Shown: positions 52,925-62,642 of the stretch, piece after piece | Layout: every line of letters begins with the position of its first letter | Numbering within the stretch: the first letter of the stretch is position 1 | NCBI GenBank assembly: GCA_948467545.1 | Contig: CAOKER010000007.1 | Span: 1 to 64,000 of the forward strand | Length of the DNA stretch: 64,000 nt | Reading direction: 5' to 3' | DNA from: an uncultured Eubacteriales bacterium | Lineage (GTDB): Bacteria; Bacillota; Clostridia; Oscillospirales; CAG-272 | The notes under the pieces: generated by a model | Told to the model about the DNA's origin: nothing | What the model saw: the letters and a program-made list of their open reading frames with translations, nothing else | The model's database searches: none | Program-made: the position numbers and the translations under genes

Positions 52925-54193
52925 TCAAATCAGTTTGTCAAGTGACGGAGAAATACCGAAAAATTCGCAGCATTTATCGTAGTTTCTGCGGAGAGCGTTT
53001 TTTTCTTCGTCACTGATTTTTCTTTTTCTTACAGCTCTTATGAGTACATTTTTAGGAGTATTGTCCGGATCCACGAGCTCCGCGGTATTTACGATATATC
53101 CCTCAATTTCAAGACGCGCGGCGCGAAGTCCGTCAGTGAGAGCGTCAGCAAATTTTTGTCTTAGTATGGATCGGCCGTCAAACGCGGCTGACAGCTCATC
53201 CGGAACTTTTTCTGTCTGATGAAAAATTTCATGATGGCAGCACGGAGTAGATAAAATAACATCAGTTCTGTATTTTACCGCGAGTGCCAGAACAAGATCG
53301 GTTGCCGTATCGCATGCATGGAGAGATAAAATCATTGAAGGCTTTTCCGGCGGCACAAATTTTTCTACATTCTGACATATAAAATGCATACCGCGATAAT
53401 TCAGTTTTTCGGCAATTTCGGCTTCAAGATTTATAACGTCCTCCTTCAGATCAACGCCGTACATTTCGGTTTTTCTCTTTCTGTACTCCGTAAGATACCA
53501 GTATACCGCAAATGCAAGAACGCTTTTACCGCAGCATAAGTCGCAGACCGTCAGGGTTCCGTTTTCGGGCAGCTCGTTATAAACATCGTCTACCATTTCG
53601 AGAAAGCGATTAATCTGTTTGTATTTTGCTCTCCTCTTATCGAGAATACGTCCGTTTCGGTCTGTAATTCCGAGCGGATACAAAAACGGAGCTTCCGGAG
53701 AGAGAAGATGATTTTTTATTCGGTTGTGTTCTGATATCACGGCTCTTTCTGAGACAGTGTTACGCCTGATATTGTCCGAAATGTGTACTTTTCCTTTTTT
53801 TGAAACCATTGCGGTGCATATCCCGCAGGTTGTTATAATATCACACTGCCTGTTTTCGGACATCATTTTTTCAATGATACTGCTTAGATGTGAAAGTTCT
53901 GAATTTTGATGAAAAACCTTACCGTCATGCTTGAATATTTCAAGCATGACGGAGATTTTTTTTTCAATGTTTTTTTCTTTCTTTGCGTTATTAATGTTCC
54001 CGTAAAAAAGAGTAAGGACTGTTTTTTTTACGGTCTTGTCACCAGGCTTTGAGAATACCGCTTTTTCGAATATATTTATTTCAGCGGCGTCTTTAATTAT
54101 CTGTAATACCGAAGCTGATATGCTGTTTTTCGGTGATGACAAGCGGCTTTTCGGCGCCGTCTTTCTATGATTTATTGATTCAAACTCTGTCAT
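52925..54193 (-). CDS. SAM-dependent methyltransferase (Methyltransf_32 type)
   Basis: 422 residues. A poorly defined N-terminal half (1-200) precedes a Rossmann domain with the SAM loop VCDLCCGKSVLAFAVYWYL, YGVDLKEDVI, and the catalytic-strand region SLHACDTATDLVLALA, then STPCCHHE. The CGKS and LHACD...CCH pattern is that of the METTL25/RRNAD1-like methyltransferase domain; substrate unknown. Converges with the germination gene with a 14-nt gap. It starts 44 nt after the DUF4129 gene and may be the last gene of the moxR operon. Confidence 0.85.
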   Translation of the reverse strand: MTEFESINHRKTAPKSRLSSPKNSISASVLQIIKDAAEINIFEKAVFSKPGDKTVKKTVLTLFYGNINNAKKEKNIEKKISVMLEIFKHDGKVFHQNSELSHLSSIIEKMMSENRQCDIITTCGICTAMVSKKGKVHISDNIRRNTVSERAVISEHNRIKNHLLSPEAPFLYPLGITDRNGRILDKRRAKYKQINRFLEMVDDVYNELPENGTLTVCDLCCGKSVLAFAVYWYLTEYRKRKTEMYGVDLKEDVINLEAEIAEKLNYRGMHFICQNVEKFVPPEKPSMILSLHACDTATDLVLALAVKYRTDVILSTPCCHHEIFHQTEKVPDELSAAFDGRSILRQKFADALTDGLRAARLEIEGYIVNTAELVDPDNTPKNVLIRAVRKRKISDEEKNALRRNYDKCCEFFGISPSLDKLI

Positions 54194-54237
54194 TTAATTT
54201 ATGAGTTTTCTCCGTAACATTTAACGCGGATTTCCGG

Positions 54238-54942
54238 TTAAGTGATTTTTCCGTTTTTGCTTACAAGTCTTGCTGCGCTGTCAACATCGTCGTCATCTAT
54301 TTTAAAGCTTCCGTCCGAGTAACGGGCTCCGACATACATGCCGAACAGCTTTTCCGATTCATCGTTAAGTCTTAGCTTATGAGACAGTTCATCCGGCGTT
54401 TTTGATGCGTCAAAATGAAAACCTTCTTTTATGGATTTTCGGATATACATTGCGTAAATATATCGGATTCGTGCTTGATTTGTTTCAAGCTCTTTCCATT
54501 TAAGCTTCGTTTTATCTTCCGAATCTGAACGCTTTTTTAATATACGCTTCAGCGGATTGTCTACAATAAAGCTTTTTTTATCTTTAATTCCGCGCATAGA
54601 ACCCTTGTCGGGAAGTCCGAAAATTTCATGAAGCTTTTTGTATATTTTTTCAATTGCTCCGGATATACCGAGAGCATTCATGAAAATTCTTCCATAGCTG
54701 ATAAACAGTTTTTTTGGAAACAGCTTCCATAAAAAGATTATAAAAAAGATTGCGGAAATCAGCATCAGGACAAAAAAAGCCTGCCGCAGGTATCTGAGCT
54801 CCGAGTAGTCCTCTCTCTTTGATATATAATACTGAATATAGTAAAATATAACGGTGAGCACTCCGGACAGAACGGTTTTTATCAGCCTTGCTTTATTGAC
54901 TTTATTGAGCTTATTGGGTTTATCCGAAAATTTTTCTTTCAT
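54238..54942 (-). CDS. DUF4129-type membrane protein of the MoxR group
   Basis: 234 residues from ATG 54942 (AGAGAGGA upstream; the frame to 55008 crosses two hairpins). Two membrane helices (about 20-40 and 52-75), then a cytoplasmic C-terminal DUF4129 domain: QARIRYIYAMYIRKSIKEGF, TPDELSHKL, LFGMYVGARYSD. DUF4129 domains usually end transglutaminase proteins of MoxR-DUF58 clusters; here the transglutaminase part is missing. Confidence 0.75.
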   Translation of the reverse strand: MKEKFSDKPNKLNKVNKARLIKTVLSGVLTVIFYYIQYYISKREDYSELRYLRQAFFVLMLISAIFFIIFLWKLFPKKLFISYGRIFMNALGISGAIEKIYKKLHEIFGLPDKGSMRGIKDKKSFIVDNPLKRILKKRSDSEDKTKLKWKELETNQARIRYIYAMYIRKSIKEGFHFDASKTPDELSHKLRLNDESEKLFGMYVGARYSDGSFKIDDDDVDSAARLVSKNGKIT

Positions 54943-54968
54943 CGGTACGATAATTCCTCTCTTGTGCA

Positions 54969-55010
54969 GCCGAATAAAAAGCTTCGGCCGCTTTGTGCTT
55001 TGACACAAAG
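54969..55010 (-). other. Two short hairpins between DUF58 and DUF4129 genes
   Basis: gccgaa/ttcggc (54969-54988) and ctttgtg/cacaaag (54991-55010). They occupy the leader of the DUF4129 gene and argue for its shorter start at 54942. Confidence 0.4.
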
Positions 55011-55070
55011 AATGTTAACGTATAAATTAGAATTTAATATAAAAAGATTATGAACCGAAAACTCGTATAT

Positions 55071-56294
55071 TTATTTTCTTATTCGTTTTTTCGGTTTGCC
55101 TTGTCCTTTAGCGTTTTTCTCCTTTAGATCGTCGCCGCGATACCATTTCATGCGTGCTTCAAAATCTTCCTTTTCACGTATATTGCTTACATGCTCAGCG
55201 AGATTTACTACGCATACAGTATTTTCAAGCATTCTGAGATTGTAAAACAGTCTTTCCATATCAGCATCGACAAAAGGAGTCAGAACATATATTTCAGTTT
55301 CTGAAAGACCGTTTTTTATATCCTGTTCAATGAGACTGTGGAAGGAGATTCCTGCACGGTTTCTTACTTTAGCCAGTTGTTTTAGTATCTCAACAAGGTG
55401 TGTATCTCCGCTTTCTATAGGAAAACGGAGGGCATCATTTCCGTCTACTGTTACGGGATTTGACGCAAAACCTGCCCTGTGTCCGTTGTAAGCTGCTTCC
55501 CGAATCATATCGGAAGCGTACGACATGCCGAGCTCCATCATTTTGTTGTAGGTCGGAGTGGCTATTGTTTCTCCTATTGAGGTTTGAAAGTTCAGATAAA
55601 CCATAAAAGTCCGGTTGGAACAAAAATCTCGGTTGTTTACCCGAAAATCCGATATGTTAGTCGCTCCGGTTTTTGCGGTTGCTTTGAAGTTAATGCTGTT
55701 GAACGGATCTCCGGGTGAATACTGCCTTATTCCGCTGAAAGAAAACGGATCGTTTATCAAATGCCTTCTTGACAGGGAATCTCCCTGATAGACGTTGACA
55801 GGCTCCGCACGGTCGGTCAGCGGAATAATCCGCGGATATATGTAAAGCTCAGCCGGAGCGTCTATATATCTTGTGTTTTTGTTATAATAAATGCTTACTG
55901 TTTCAAGAGTATAATAGCCGCGATTTGCGCAAAGCACTTCGTGCGAACGCTTTATCTGCTGAAAGGGCATTATTGTAAACCGGCTTATATAATACTGCAT
56001 TGCTTTTTTAGGATCAAATTCACAGTCCTTAATACGTATGCCGTTATAATAATAGCTTTCTATGCCGACTGCAAAAATCGGAAGCAGAGTAGGATTATAG
56101 AGTGTTTCCGTCATTATTACGTGTTCGCCCTCATAAACTCCGGTTTCGGAAAAGCTTCTTGAATATACGAGTTTTCCTATCATGGATTCGCGAAGCTTAA
56201 TGTAAAGCCACACAAGAAACAGCAAAAAAGCAATAATTAAAGCAGCGGCAAAAATATACTCGGCATTTTTGACTATAAAGTTTAAAAATTTCAT
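55071..56294 (-). CDS. DUF58 domain protein
   Basis: 407 residues. One or two N-terminal helices (about 10-32), a beta-rich middle, and the DUF58 core: SLSRRHLINDPFSFSGIRQY, SPGDPFNSINFKATAKTG, resembling the von Willebrand-like fold (MVYLNFQTS). C-terminal tail is lysine-rich. ATG overlaps the moxR stop by 4 nt (ATGA), so it is coupled to MoxR. These pairs are thought to act in assembly or insertion of metal cofactors or envelope functions; the role here is unknown. Confidence 0.92.
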   Translation of the reverse strand: MKFLNFIVKNAEYIFAAALIIAFLLFLVWLYIKLRESMIGKLVYSRSFSETGVYEGEHVIMTETLYNPTLLPIFAVGIESYYYNGIRIKDCEFDPKKAMQYYISRFTIMPFQQIKRSHEVLCANRGYYTLETVSIYYNKNTRYIDAPAELYIYPRIIPLTDRAEPVNVYQGDSLSRRHLINDPFSFSGIRQYSPGDPFNSINFKATAKTGATNISDFRVNNRDFCSNRTFMVYLNFQTSIGETIATPTYNKMMELGMSYASDMIREAAYNGHRAGFASNPVTVDGNDALRFPIESGDTHLVEILKQLAKVRNRAGISFHSLIEQDIKNGLSETEIYVLTPFVDADMERLFYNLRMLENTVCVVNLAEHVSNIREKEDFEARMKWYRGDDLKEKNAKGQGKPKKRIRK

Positions 56295-57268
56295 TTTCCC
56301 GACCAGGCTCCGAGTGATTTTTCTGTCGGAACCGTTGTTCTGTCAAGTATGTCGTTAATAACGGTTTTTTGAGCGTCTTTTCTGATACGCGCAGAGCTTG
56401 AGAGCATGAGACGATGGGCAAGAACCGGAACAGCTGCCTTTTTTATGTCGTCCGGTTTTACAAAGGCTCTTCCGTCGATTGCGGCAAATCCTTTTGAGGC
56501 TCTGACGAGGCTTTGAGAGCCTCTCGGACTTACGCCCAAAAGCACATTTTCATAGTCCCTTGTCATTTCGCAGATTGTTACTATATAGTCGATGAGATCT
56601 CTGTGTATAAAAATTGAATTTAACCCGTCCTGAGCCGAAATCACATCCTCCTTTGAGACGGCAGGCTTTAGATTTTCTATTGGATTTGAAGCATCAAACC
56701 TCTCTATAATGCCGATACCTTCTTCATGAGAGGGGTAATTCATAGAGGCTTTAACGAGAAAACGGTCGAGCTGAGCTTCGGGTAGCGGATACACGCCTGC
56801 GTTTTCGACAGGGTTTTGTGTCGCTACAACCATAAACGGTTCGTCGAGACGGTATGTTTTTCCGTCTATGGATGTCTGGTGTTCTTCCATACATTCAAGA
56901 AGTCCGGACTGTGTCTTGGGAGTTGCGCGGTTGATTTCATCCGCGAGAAGAATATTTGAAAATACGGGACCGGGAACAAACTCGAATTCTGACTTTTTAA
57001 TGTTAAAATAGTTGATTCCGGTTATGTCCGAAGGAAGGAGGTCAGGCGTAAATTGAATTCGCTTGGAGCTGCAGTCGATTGACGCCGCGAGCGATTTAAT
57101 AAGCATTGTTTTTCCCGTTCCCGGTACATCCTCAAGCAACATATGTCCGCCGCAAAACAGAGAAATTATCATAAGGTCTATTATTTCCTGCTTACCGACG
57201 ATTACATGTCCGATATTATTCTTTATCTTGGTGTATGTATCGAAAATATCTGTACTTTGTCTGTCCAT
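56291..57268 (-). CDS. MoxR-family AAA ATPase
   Basis: 325 residues from ATG 57268 (GGAG 6 nt upstream; TTG 57280 would swallow it). Walker A EDVPGTGKTMLIKS (about residues 50-63), Walker B ILLADEINRATPKTQS, sensor-1 VATQNPVE, then the MoxR-type arginine and PLPEAQLDRF. A chaperone-like ATPase working with the adjoining DUF58 protein. Confidence 0.95.
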   Translation of the reverse strand: MDRQSTDIFDTYTKIKNNIGHVIVGKQEIIDLMIISLFCGGHMLLEDVPGTGKTMLIKSLAASIDCSSKRIQFTPDLLPSDITGINYFNIKKSEFEFVPGPVFSNILLADEINRATPKTQSGLLECMEEHQTSIDGKTYRLDEPFMVVATQNPVENAGVYPLPEAQLDRFLVKASMNYPSHEEGIGIIERFDASNPIENLKPAVSKEDVISAQDGLNSIFIHRDLIDYIVTICEMTRDYENVLLGVSPRGSQSLVRASKGFAAIDGRAFVKPDDIKKAAVPVLAHRLMLSSSARIRKDAQKTVINDILDRTTVPTEKSLGAWSGK

Positions 57269-57329
57269 TTTTCGCTCCAATCATTATATAGGTTATTTTT
57301 TGAAAAGCGCGGCCGCTTCCATATTTATT

Positions 57330-57358
57330 ATTATAAACCATAAATTACGTTTTGTAAA
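57330..57358 (-). promoter_or_regulatory. moxR operon promoter
   Basis: Minus strand TTTACA, 17-bp spacer, TATAAT; about 60 nt before ATG 57268. Confidence 0.7.
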
Positions 57359-57549
57359 TAGTTATTTACAATTTTTTTCGTTATATTTGACACAATATTT
57401 AAGTAAAAAACTGTTTGTACATGTAATATTGCTGTAAATGAATGGAAGGTTTTTGATATAATCCGCTATGATAATAGGCGCGGACACATTTCTTTATATG
57501 TATTACAACATATTAAATTTCCTTCTGCTAATAAAAATACAAAAAATCC

Positions 57550-57578
57550 TTGCATTTTAAGACGATATGGTATATAAT
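57550..57578 (+). promoter_or_regulatory. rimM-trmD promoter
   Basis: TTGCAT (57550-57555), 17-bp spacer, TATAAT (57573-57578) with TGG four bases upstream. A second, weaker TATAAT lies near 57460. Otherwise the gap 57359-57549 shows nothing. Confidence 0.75.
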
Positions 57579-57663
57579 AAAGCGATTAGTATCATGTATA
57601 TATTTGTATATATATACAGATTATGCTTTTTAATATTTGTATGAAAATCAAGGATAAATTTAT

Positions 57664-58245
57664 ATGGCTGAAAAAAACGATACTGTCTTTACGGACGATA
57701 AACGTTTTTCCGTTTATATTGAGGCCGGAAAAATAGTAAACACGCATGGAGTAAAGGGCTCGGTAAAAATAGAATCCTGGTGCGATACTCCTGCGGTGCT
57801 TTCGTCTTTGCCCAAGATATTTATAAAGAAAAAAAGCGGCGAATACATTAGGCTTGACAAAGAGAGTTCATTTGTAAGCAAAAGGCATGCTGTGATGAAG
57901 CTTCGGGGAATTGATACACTCGATGAAGCTCTTAAGTACAAAGGCGCACTTGTATATGCTGTGCGCAGCGATATTCCGTGCGAAGAGGGATCTGTTTTCA
58001 TCTGTGATTTAATCGGCCTGCCGGTAATTGACGCGGAGGACGGTACTGTTTACGGAAAGGTATGCGACTATATCTGCTCATCTGCTCAAAAGCTGTATGC
58101 GGTTAGCGTTATTTCACATGAGAGCGGCGGGCAGGATACCGGGGTGATACGGTATATTCCGGATGTGAAGCAATTTATAGACCATGTTGATTTGGACAGC
58201 GGAGTTTATATTCGGCCTATCGAGGGACTGCTTGATGAGATTTGA
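57664..58245 (+). CDS. rimM: 16S rRNA processing protein RimM
   Basis: 193 residues. N-terminal RimM barrel (EAGKIVNTHGVKGSVKIESW) and C-terminal PRC-barrel (FICDLIGLPVIDAEDGTVYG; IRYIPDVKQFIDHVDLDSG). Binds S19 and helps mature the 30S head. Overlaps trmD by 11 nt; rpsP, usually upstream, is not here. Confidence 0.95.
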   Translation: MAEKNDTVFTDDKRFSVYIEAGKIVNTHGVKGSVKIESWCDTPAVLSSLPKIFIKKKSGEYIRLDKESSFVSKRHAVMKLRGIDTLDEALKYKGALVYAVRSDIPCEEGSVFICDLIGLPVIDAEDGTVYGKVCDYICSSAQKLYAVSVISHESGGQDTGVIRYIPDVKQFIDHVDLDSGVYIRPIEGLLDEI

Positions 58246-58915
58246 CGTTATAACTTTGTTTCCTGAAATGATTGAGAATGTTCTCGGAGAAAGTATAATA
58301 GGCAGGGCGAGAAAAAGCGGTGCGATTGAACTGTATACCCATCAGCTGAGAGATTACAGCAGGGACAAGCACCGTCGCGTCGATGATACTCCGTACGGAG
58401 GCGGCAGGGGAATGCTTATTTCTCCGGAGCCCGTATGTGACTGTCATGCCGAGGTTTTGAGCCGTGCGCCCGATATGGAAACGAGGACCGTCTATATGTC
58501 TCCTCAGGGAGGAGTTTTTACTCAGAAAAAAGCTGAAATGCTTGCAAAATATGAGCGGTTAATTATAATATGCGGACACTATGAAGGGATCGACAGAAGA
58601 GCAATTGACGAGGTCGTTGATGAGGAAATATCTGTCGGAGATTATATTCTTACCGGAGGAGAACTGCCCGCGTGTACTTTGATTGACTGTGTTTCACGGC
58701 TTTGCAGAGGCGTGCTTTCCGATCCGGAATGTTATGAAAAGGAAAGTGTTTCGTGCGGTATGCTGGAATATCCCCAGTATACGAGACCGGAGAATTTCCG
58801 CGGTATGAGAGTTCCTGAGGTTTTGCTCGGCGGAAATCATGCGGAGATAGAGTGCTGGAGGTATAAAGCGGCTTTGGAACTGACTATGAAAAACAGGCCG
58901 GATATGATTTATTGA
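58235..58915 (+). CDS. trmD: tRNA (guanine-N1)-methyltransferase
   Basis: 226 residues from ATG 58235, inside the rimM end, with GAGGGA upstream. SPOUT knot enzyme making m1G37. MRFDVITLFPEMI, DDTPYGGGRGML, ICGHYEGIDRRAID, DYILTGGE, and YTRPENFRG are all present and intact. Confidence 0.97.
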   Translation: MRFDVITLFPEMIENVLGESIIGRARKSGAIELYTHQLRDYSRDKHRRVDDTPYGGGRGMLISPEPVCDCHAEVLSRAPDMETRTVYMSPQGGVFTQKKAEMLAKYERLIIICGHYEGIDRRAIDEVVDEEISVGDYILTGGELPACTLIDCVSRLCRGVLSDPECYEKESVSCGMLEYPQYTRPENFRGMRVPEVLLGGNHAEIECWRYKAALELTMKNRPDMIY

Positions 58916-58993
58916 TTTTTCGGAAACGGTTAGAATATATGCGGTCAGGAAAACTGAAGTGAAAAAGAGTTATACTTTTACGGATGGTATTTT

Positions 58994-60598
58994 ATGAAAA
59001 GTGACAATGCAAATATAAAATCTAAACACAAGCTCGGCGCGTCGGGTACGGTCGCACTGATGATGCTTGCGACTGTGGTTGCAAAAGGCCTCGGACTTTT
59101 GCGCTCTGTTCTTATGGCTAATTATTACGGGGCAGGTATGCTGTCAAATGCATTTTCGGAGGCGTCGCACATACCGCTTACATTTTTCGACCTCTTGTTT
59201 GCCACTGCAATTTCGGGATGCTTTATTCCGGTTTATAACAGCTTTAAACGTCGTGAGGACGGAAGTATTTCGGAAGAGGCGGATGAATTTGCGTGCAGCT
59301 TTTTCAATCTTGTGCTGCTCGGAGCGGGAATTCTTGCGTTTCTCGGTATAGTATTTGCTGATGCAATAGTGGGCGTTTTGGGACTTGACGCCGAAACAAA
59401 GGTTCTTACCGTCAGACTTATGCGTATTATGTTTCCGATGATTATTTTCACCGGAACGGCGTATACGCTTACCGGTGTTATGCAGTCAAGGGGAGAGTAT
59501 CTTCTCCCTGCGATGATTTCGGCGCTTTACAATGCTGCCGTAATTATTTATTTTTTGTTTTTCGACGGACTTCTCGGAGAAAACAGGATTTACGGTCTGG
59601 CTATTGCTTATCTTGTGGGGTGGTTTCTTCAGCTTCTCACATTGCTTATTCCTTTGCTTAAAAGAGGGTTCAGATATAAGCCGATTTTAAATATCAGAAC
59701 CCCCGAAATGAAAAAAGCAATAAAGCTTGCGCCTTCGATTATGGTCGGCTCATGGTTTATTCCTGCGGCTCTGCTTTCGGCGATGGTTTTTACATCTTTT
59801 GTTTCCGTCGACGGCGCTGTTACAATTTACGATTATGCCAATACCGCATTTACCATGTTTGCGGGAACCCTCACATATTCTATCTGCAACTATGCTTTTC
59901 CTGAACTTTCGCGGTTTTCCGCGTTTGGTGATGATAAGGCGTTTAACAGAACGGTCAGGACGGGGGTGCTTTCGGTTTTTGCGCTTGTGCTTCCGTTTAT
60001 GGCATTTGCAATGTTTCTTTCCCCGCAGATTATAGCTGCGCTTTATATGAGAGGCGAGTTTACTGCTGCCGGTGCTTGCGGTTCTGCCGGCGCTTTCAGA
60101 ATATTAATTGCCGCAATGCCGGCCTTTGCCATTATGGAGCTCGGCAGCCGTGTGTTTTATTCTAAAAATCTCGGAAAGGTACCGATGAGGGCGGCTATAG
60201 TAGGAATAATTGTTGATGTTGCCGTTTCATTTTTGTTCGTGAAATCAGGGGTTACTGAGCTCTGGGGCGTCAATTCGGTGGCAGCTGCAACGGTTATCGG
60301 TTATTATGCTGCGGCCGCGGTGATTACCGCGGGAGCGGCGAGAAGAATCAAAGGACTTTTCAATGCTGATTTCGGTTTTCAGGCGGCTAAGCTTGTTCTC
60401 TGCACTCTGCTTTGTGCGGCTGCGGTGTGGTGTACTCTTTGGATTATCTCCTGTTTTACCGGAGGACTCAATCCGTACGGCAGCGAAACGAAATACAATT
60501 TGATTATATGTGTAATAACGTTTATTCCGGCTGCTGCCGCGTATTTGATATCGCTTAAAGTTTTTCATGTTTCCTTTAAGGATAGAGAGCATGACTGA
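58994..60598 (+). CDS. murJ: Lipid II flippase MurJ
   Basis: 534 residues, 14 membrane helices. VALMMLATVVAKGLGLLRSVLMANYYG at the N-terminus, AFSEASHIPLTFFDLLFATAISGCFIP next, and a conserved charged ALYMRGEFT late segment fit MurJ/MviN. Flips the peptidoglycan precursor. Second MOP protein in the window. Confidence 0.92.
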   Translation: MKSDNANIKSKHKLGASGTVALMMLATVVAKGLGLLRSVLMANYYGAGMLSNAFSEASHIPLTFFDLLFATAISGCFIPVYNSFKRREDGSISEEADEFACSFFNLVLLGAGILAFLGIVFADAIVGVLGLDAETKVLTVRLMRIMFPMIIFTGTAYTLTGVMQSRGEYLLPAMISALYNAAVIIYFLFFDGLLGENRIYGLAIAYLVGWFLQLLTLLIPLLKRGFRYKPILNIRTPEMKKAIKLAPSIMVGSWFIPAALLSAMVFTSFVSVDGAVTIYDYANTAFTMFAGTLTYSICNYAFPELSRFSAFGDDKAFNRTVRTGVLSVFALVLPFMAFAMFLSPQIIAALYMRGEFTAAGACGSAGAFRILIAAMPAFAIMELGSRVFYSKNLGKVPMRAAIVGIIVDVAVSFLFVKSGVTELWGVNSVAAATVIGYYAAAAVITAGAARRIKGLFNADFGFQAAKLVLCTLLCAAAVWCTLWIISCFTGGLNPYGSETKYNLIICVITFIPAAAAYLISLKVFHVSFKDREHD

Positions 60599-60658
60599 TT
60601 TTGCGGATTAAGATGTGCGGTTTTGAATTGGCGATGTGAATATACAGAGAAGGGACGG

Positions 60659-62596
60659 GTGATTGTTATTAATCATGAAGCAAAAATGACAAGAAAAGAT
60701 AGATTTATAAAGCTTTTTTCCGGCAGTCTGATAATAGGTGTGCTTTCGCGCTTTACCGACTGGATTTATAAATGCATCGGTGAAAGTCTGATAGGCAGAA
60801 TACTGACAGGACAGGATACGCAAGAATATTCGGGAAGACCTGAAAGTTCGGATAACAATGAAAACGGTAAATTAAAGATAGTATTTTCCATAAAAACAAA
60901 GCGGTTTTTTATGCGTGGGTTCGAACAGAGCTTGCTGCTCCGTATTTTTTCTAAATTTATGAATTCTCTTCTTGTCAAAACGTTCAAGTACTATGGGATA
61001 TTCTCACTTTCCTTTGGTCTCGTTACATGCTTATCCTCGTTTATAAGAGGGCAGCAATCGGGAGAACTGTTTGACGTAGGCTGTCTGTGCGTCGGAATCG
61101 GAATGATTGTTTTTGCCGTAATTATGCTCTTTTCGGATAAAACCGTCGGAGAAGCTCTGTGCGAAAGCCGATTGTCGGATTTTATTCTGTTCAAATTTTT
61201 TGGCTTCAGGCGCAATGATATACCCTCGAACGGAAAAAAACACAAAGGCTATACAGCGTGCGCCGCCGGTTTGCTGCTGGGAGCTCTTTCATTTATCGTT
61301 GAGCCGTATATTACAATTATAGCGCTTGCCGGTATAGCGGCTATGTATATTGTACTGCTGTATCCTGAAATCGGTGTTATTCTTATAATAACCGCGCTTC
61401 CTTTTCTGACAACGATGATGCTTGTCGGCCTTACGTTGTGGACATTTTTTGCTTTTGTTATAAAGCTCCTTCGCGGAAAGCGCACAATAAAATTTGAGCG
61501 GTTTGATATAATGCTTCTTATTTTTATGGGAATATATATTCTCGGCGGAGTTGTTTCGGCCGATATGACGTCGTCATCTAAAGCTTCTATGGTTTTTGTG
61601 TGTTTTATGCTTTCTTATATTCTCGTTGTAAATCTTGTCAATACTACCGAAAAGCTTTTGCGCTGCATACACGGAATGCTGCTGTCCTCCCTTTTTGTGT
61701 CGCTTATCGGCGTACTTCAGTATGTGACGGGAAGCGCTGATTCATTGTGGCAGGATACGTCCATGTTTTCGGATATATCGGGACGGGTTGTATCAACCTT
61801 TGCAAATCCGAATGTTTTGGCTGAGTATCTTATTTTAATGCTCCCGTTTGCCGCGGCAATGCTTATAACTTCGGAAAGTAAAACAGAGAAGGCGTTTTAT
61901 CCTTTGACATTTGCCTCGCTTGCTATCTGTCTGATATTTACGTGGTCGCGCGGAGCGTGGCTTGGCTTTATGGTTGCTGCAATAGTGTTTGTGCTAATAT
62001 GGTCGAGAAAATTTATGGTCGCAGGTATGTTTGGACTGCTTGCCGTTCCCGTACTTCCGTTTGTTTTGCCTGATAATATTGTATCAAGGTTCACAAGCAT
62101 CGGAAATCTCGGCGATTCGTCAACTTCGTATCGTGTCAGTATATGGCGCGGAGTATCTAAAATGCTGAAGGATTATTTTTATTCGGGAATCGGAATCGGC
62201 GAAGGCGCCTTTTCAAAAGTTTATCCCAGATACTCTTATGCGGGTATCGAGCTTGCTCCGCATTCGCACAATCTTTACTTTCAGATTACCGCCGAAACCG
62301 GAATTGTTGCGCTGATTGTTTTTTTCATTCTTATCGTACTTTTTGCACGGGGATCATTCAGCTTTTTCTGCAGCAAAAAGGGAATATATACCTACAGCGA
62401 GAAATATGAAAAACGCATGAAGCTTTTTTCTGCGGCCGGTTTTTGCGGAGTATTTGCCGTTCTTCTTCAGGGGGTTACCGACTACGTGTGGTATAATTAT
62501 CGTATATTCCTGTTATTCTGGCTGATAATAGGGCTTACGGCGGCGATAGGCAGAACGGCTCGTACAGATCGTTTATATCAGGATGGGCAATTATAA
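60659..62596 (+). CDS. O-antigen ligase/polymerase-like membrane protein (Wzy_C)
   Basis: 645 residues from GTG 60659 (AGAAGGGACGG upstream); TTG 60623 and ATG 60686 are alternatives. The first 230 residues carry isolated hydrophobic segments; then about ten helices. The Wzy_C signature region is VSTFANPNVLAEYLILMLP and WSRGAWLGF, and the large loop holds HSHNLYFQITAETG (catalytic-site region of ligases). It may attach or polymerise a surface glycan. murJ precedes it, and two DUF4330-like genes follow, on the same strand. Confidence 0.88.
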   Translation: MIVINHEAKMTRKDRFIKLFSGSLIIGVLSRFTDWIYKCIGESLIGRILTGQDTQEYSGRPESSDNNENGKLKIVFSIKTKRFFMRGFEQSLLLRIFSKFMNSLLVKTFKYYGIFSLSFGLVTCLSSFIRGQQSGELFDVGCLCVGIGMIVFAVIMLFSDKTVGEALCESRLSDFILFKFFGFRRNDIPSNGKKHKGYTACAAGLLLGALSFIVEPYITIIALAGIAAMYIVLLYPEIGVILIITALPFLTTMMLVGLTLWTFFAFVIKLLRGKRTIKFERFDIMLLIFMGIYILGGVVSADMTSSSKASMVFVCFMLSYILVVNLVNTTEKLLRCIHGMLLSSLFVSLIGVLQYVTGSADSLWQDTSMFSDISGRVVSTFANPNVLAEYLILMLPFAAAMLITSESKTEKAFYPLTFASLAICLIFTWSRGAWLGFMVAAIVFVLIWSRKFMVAGMFGLLAVPVLPFVLPDNIVSRFTSIGNLGDSSTSYRVSIWRGVSKMLKDYFYSGIGIGEGAFSKVYPRYSYAGIELAPHSHNLYFQITAETGIVALIVFFILIVLFARGSFSFFCSKKGIYTYSEKYEKRMKLFSAAGFCGVFAVLLQGVTDYVWYNYRIFLLFWLIIGLTAAIGRTARTDRLYQDGQL

Positions 62597-62642
62597 AATT
62601 TGACGGCTTTAAGCTCTTATTGAATCGAAAGGAATTAAGTCA

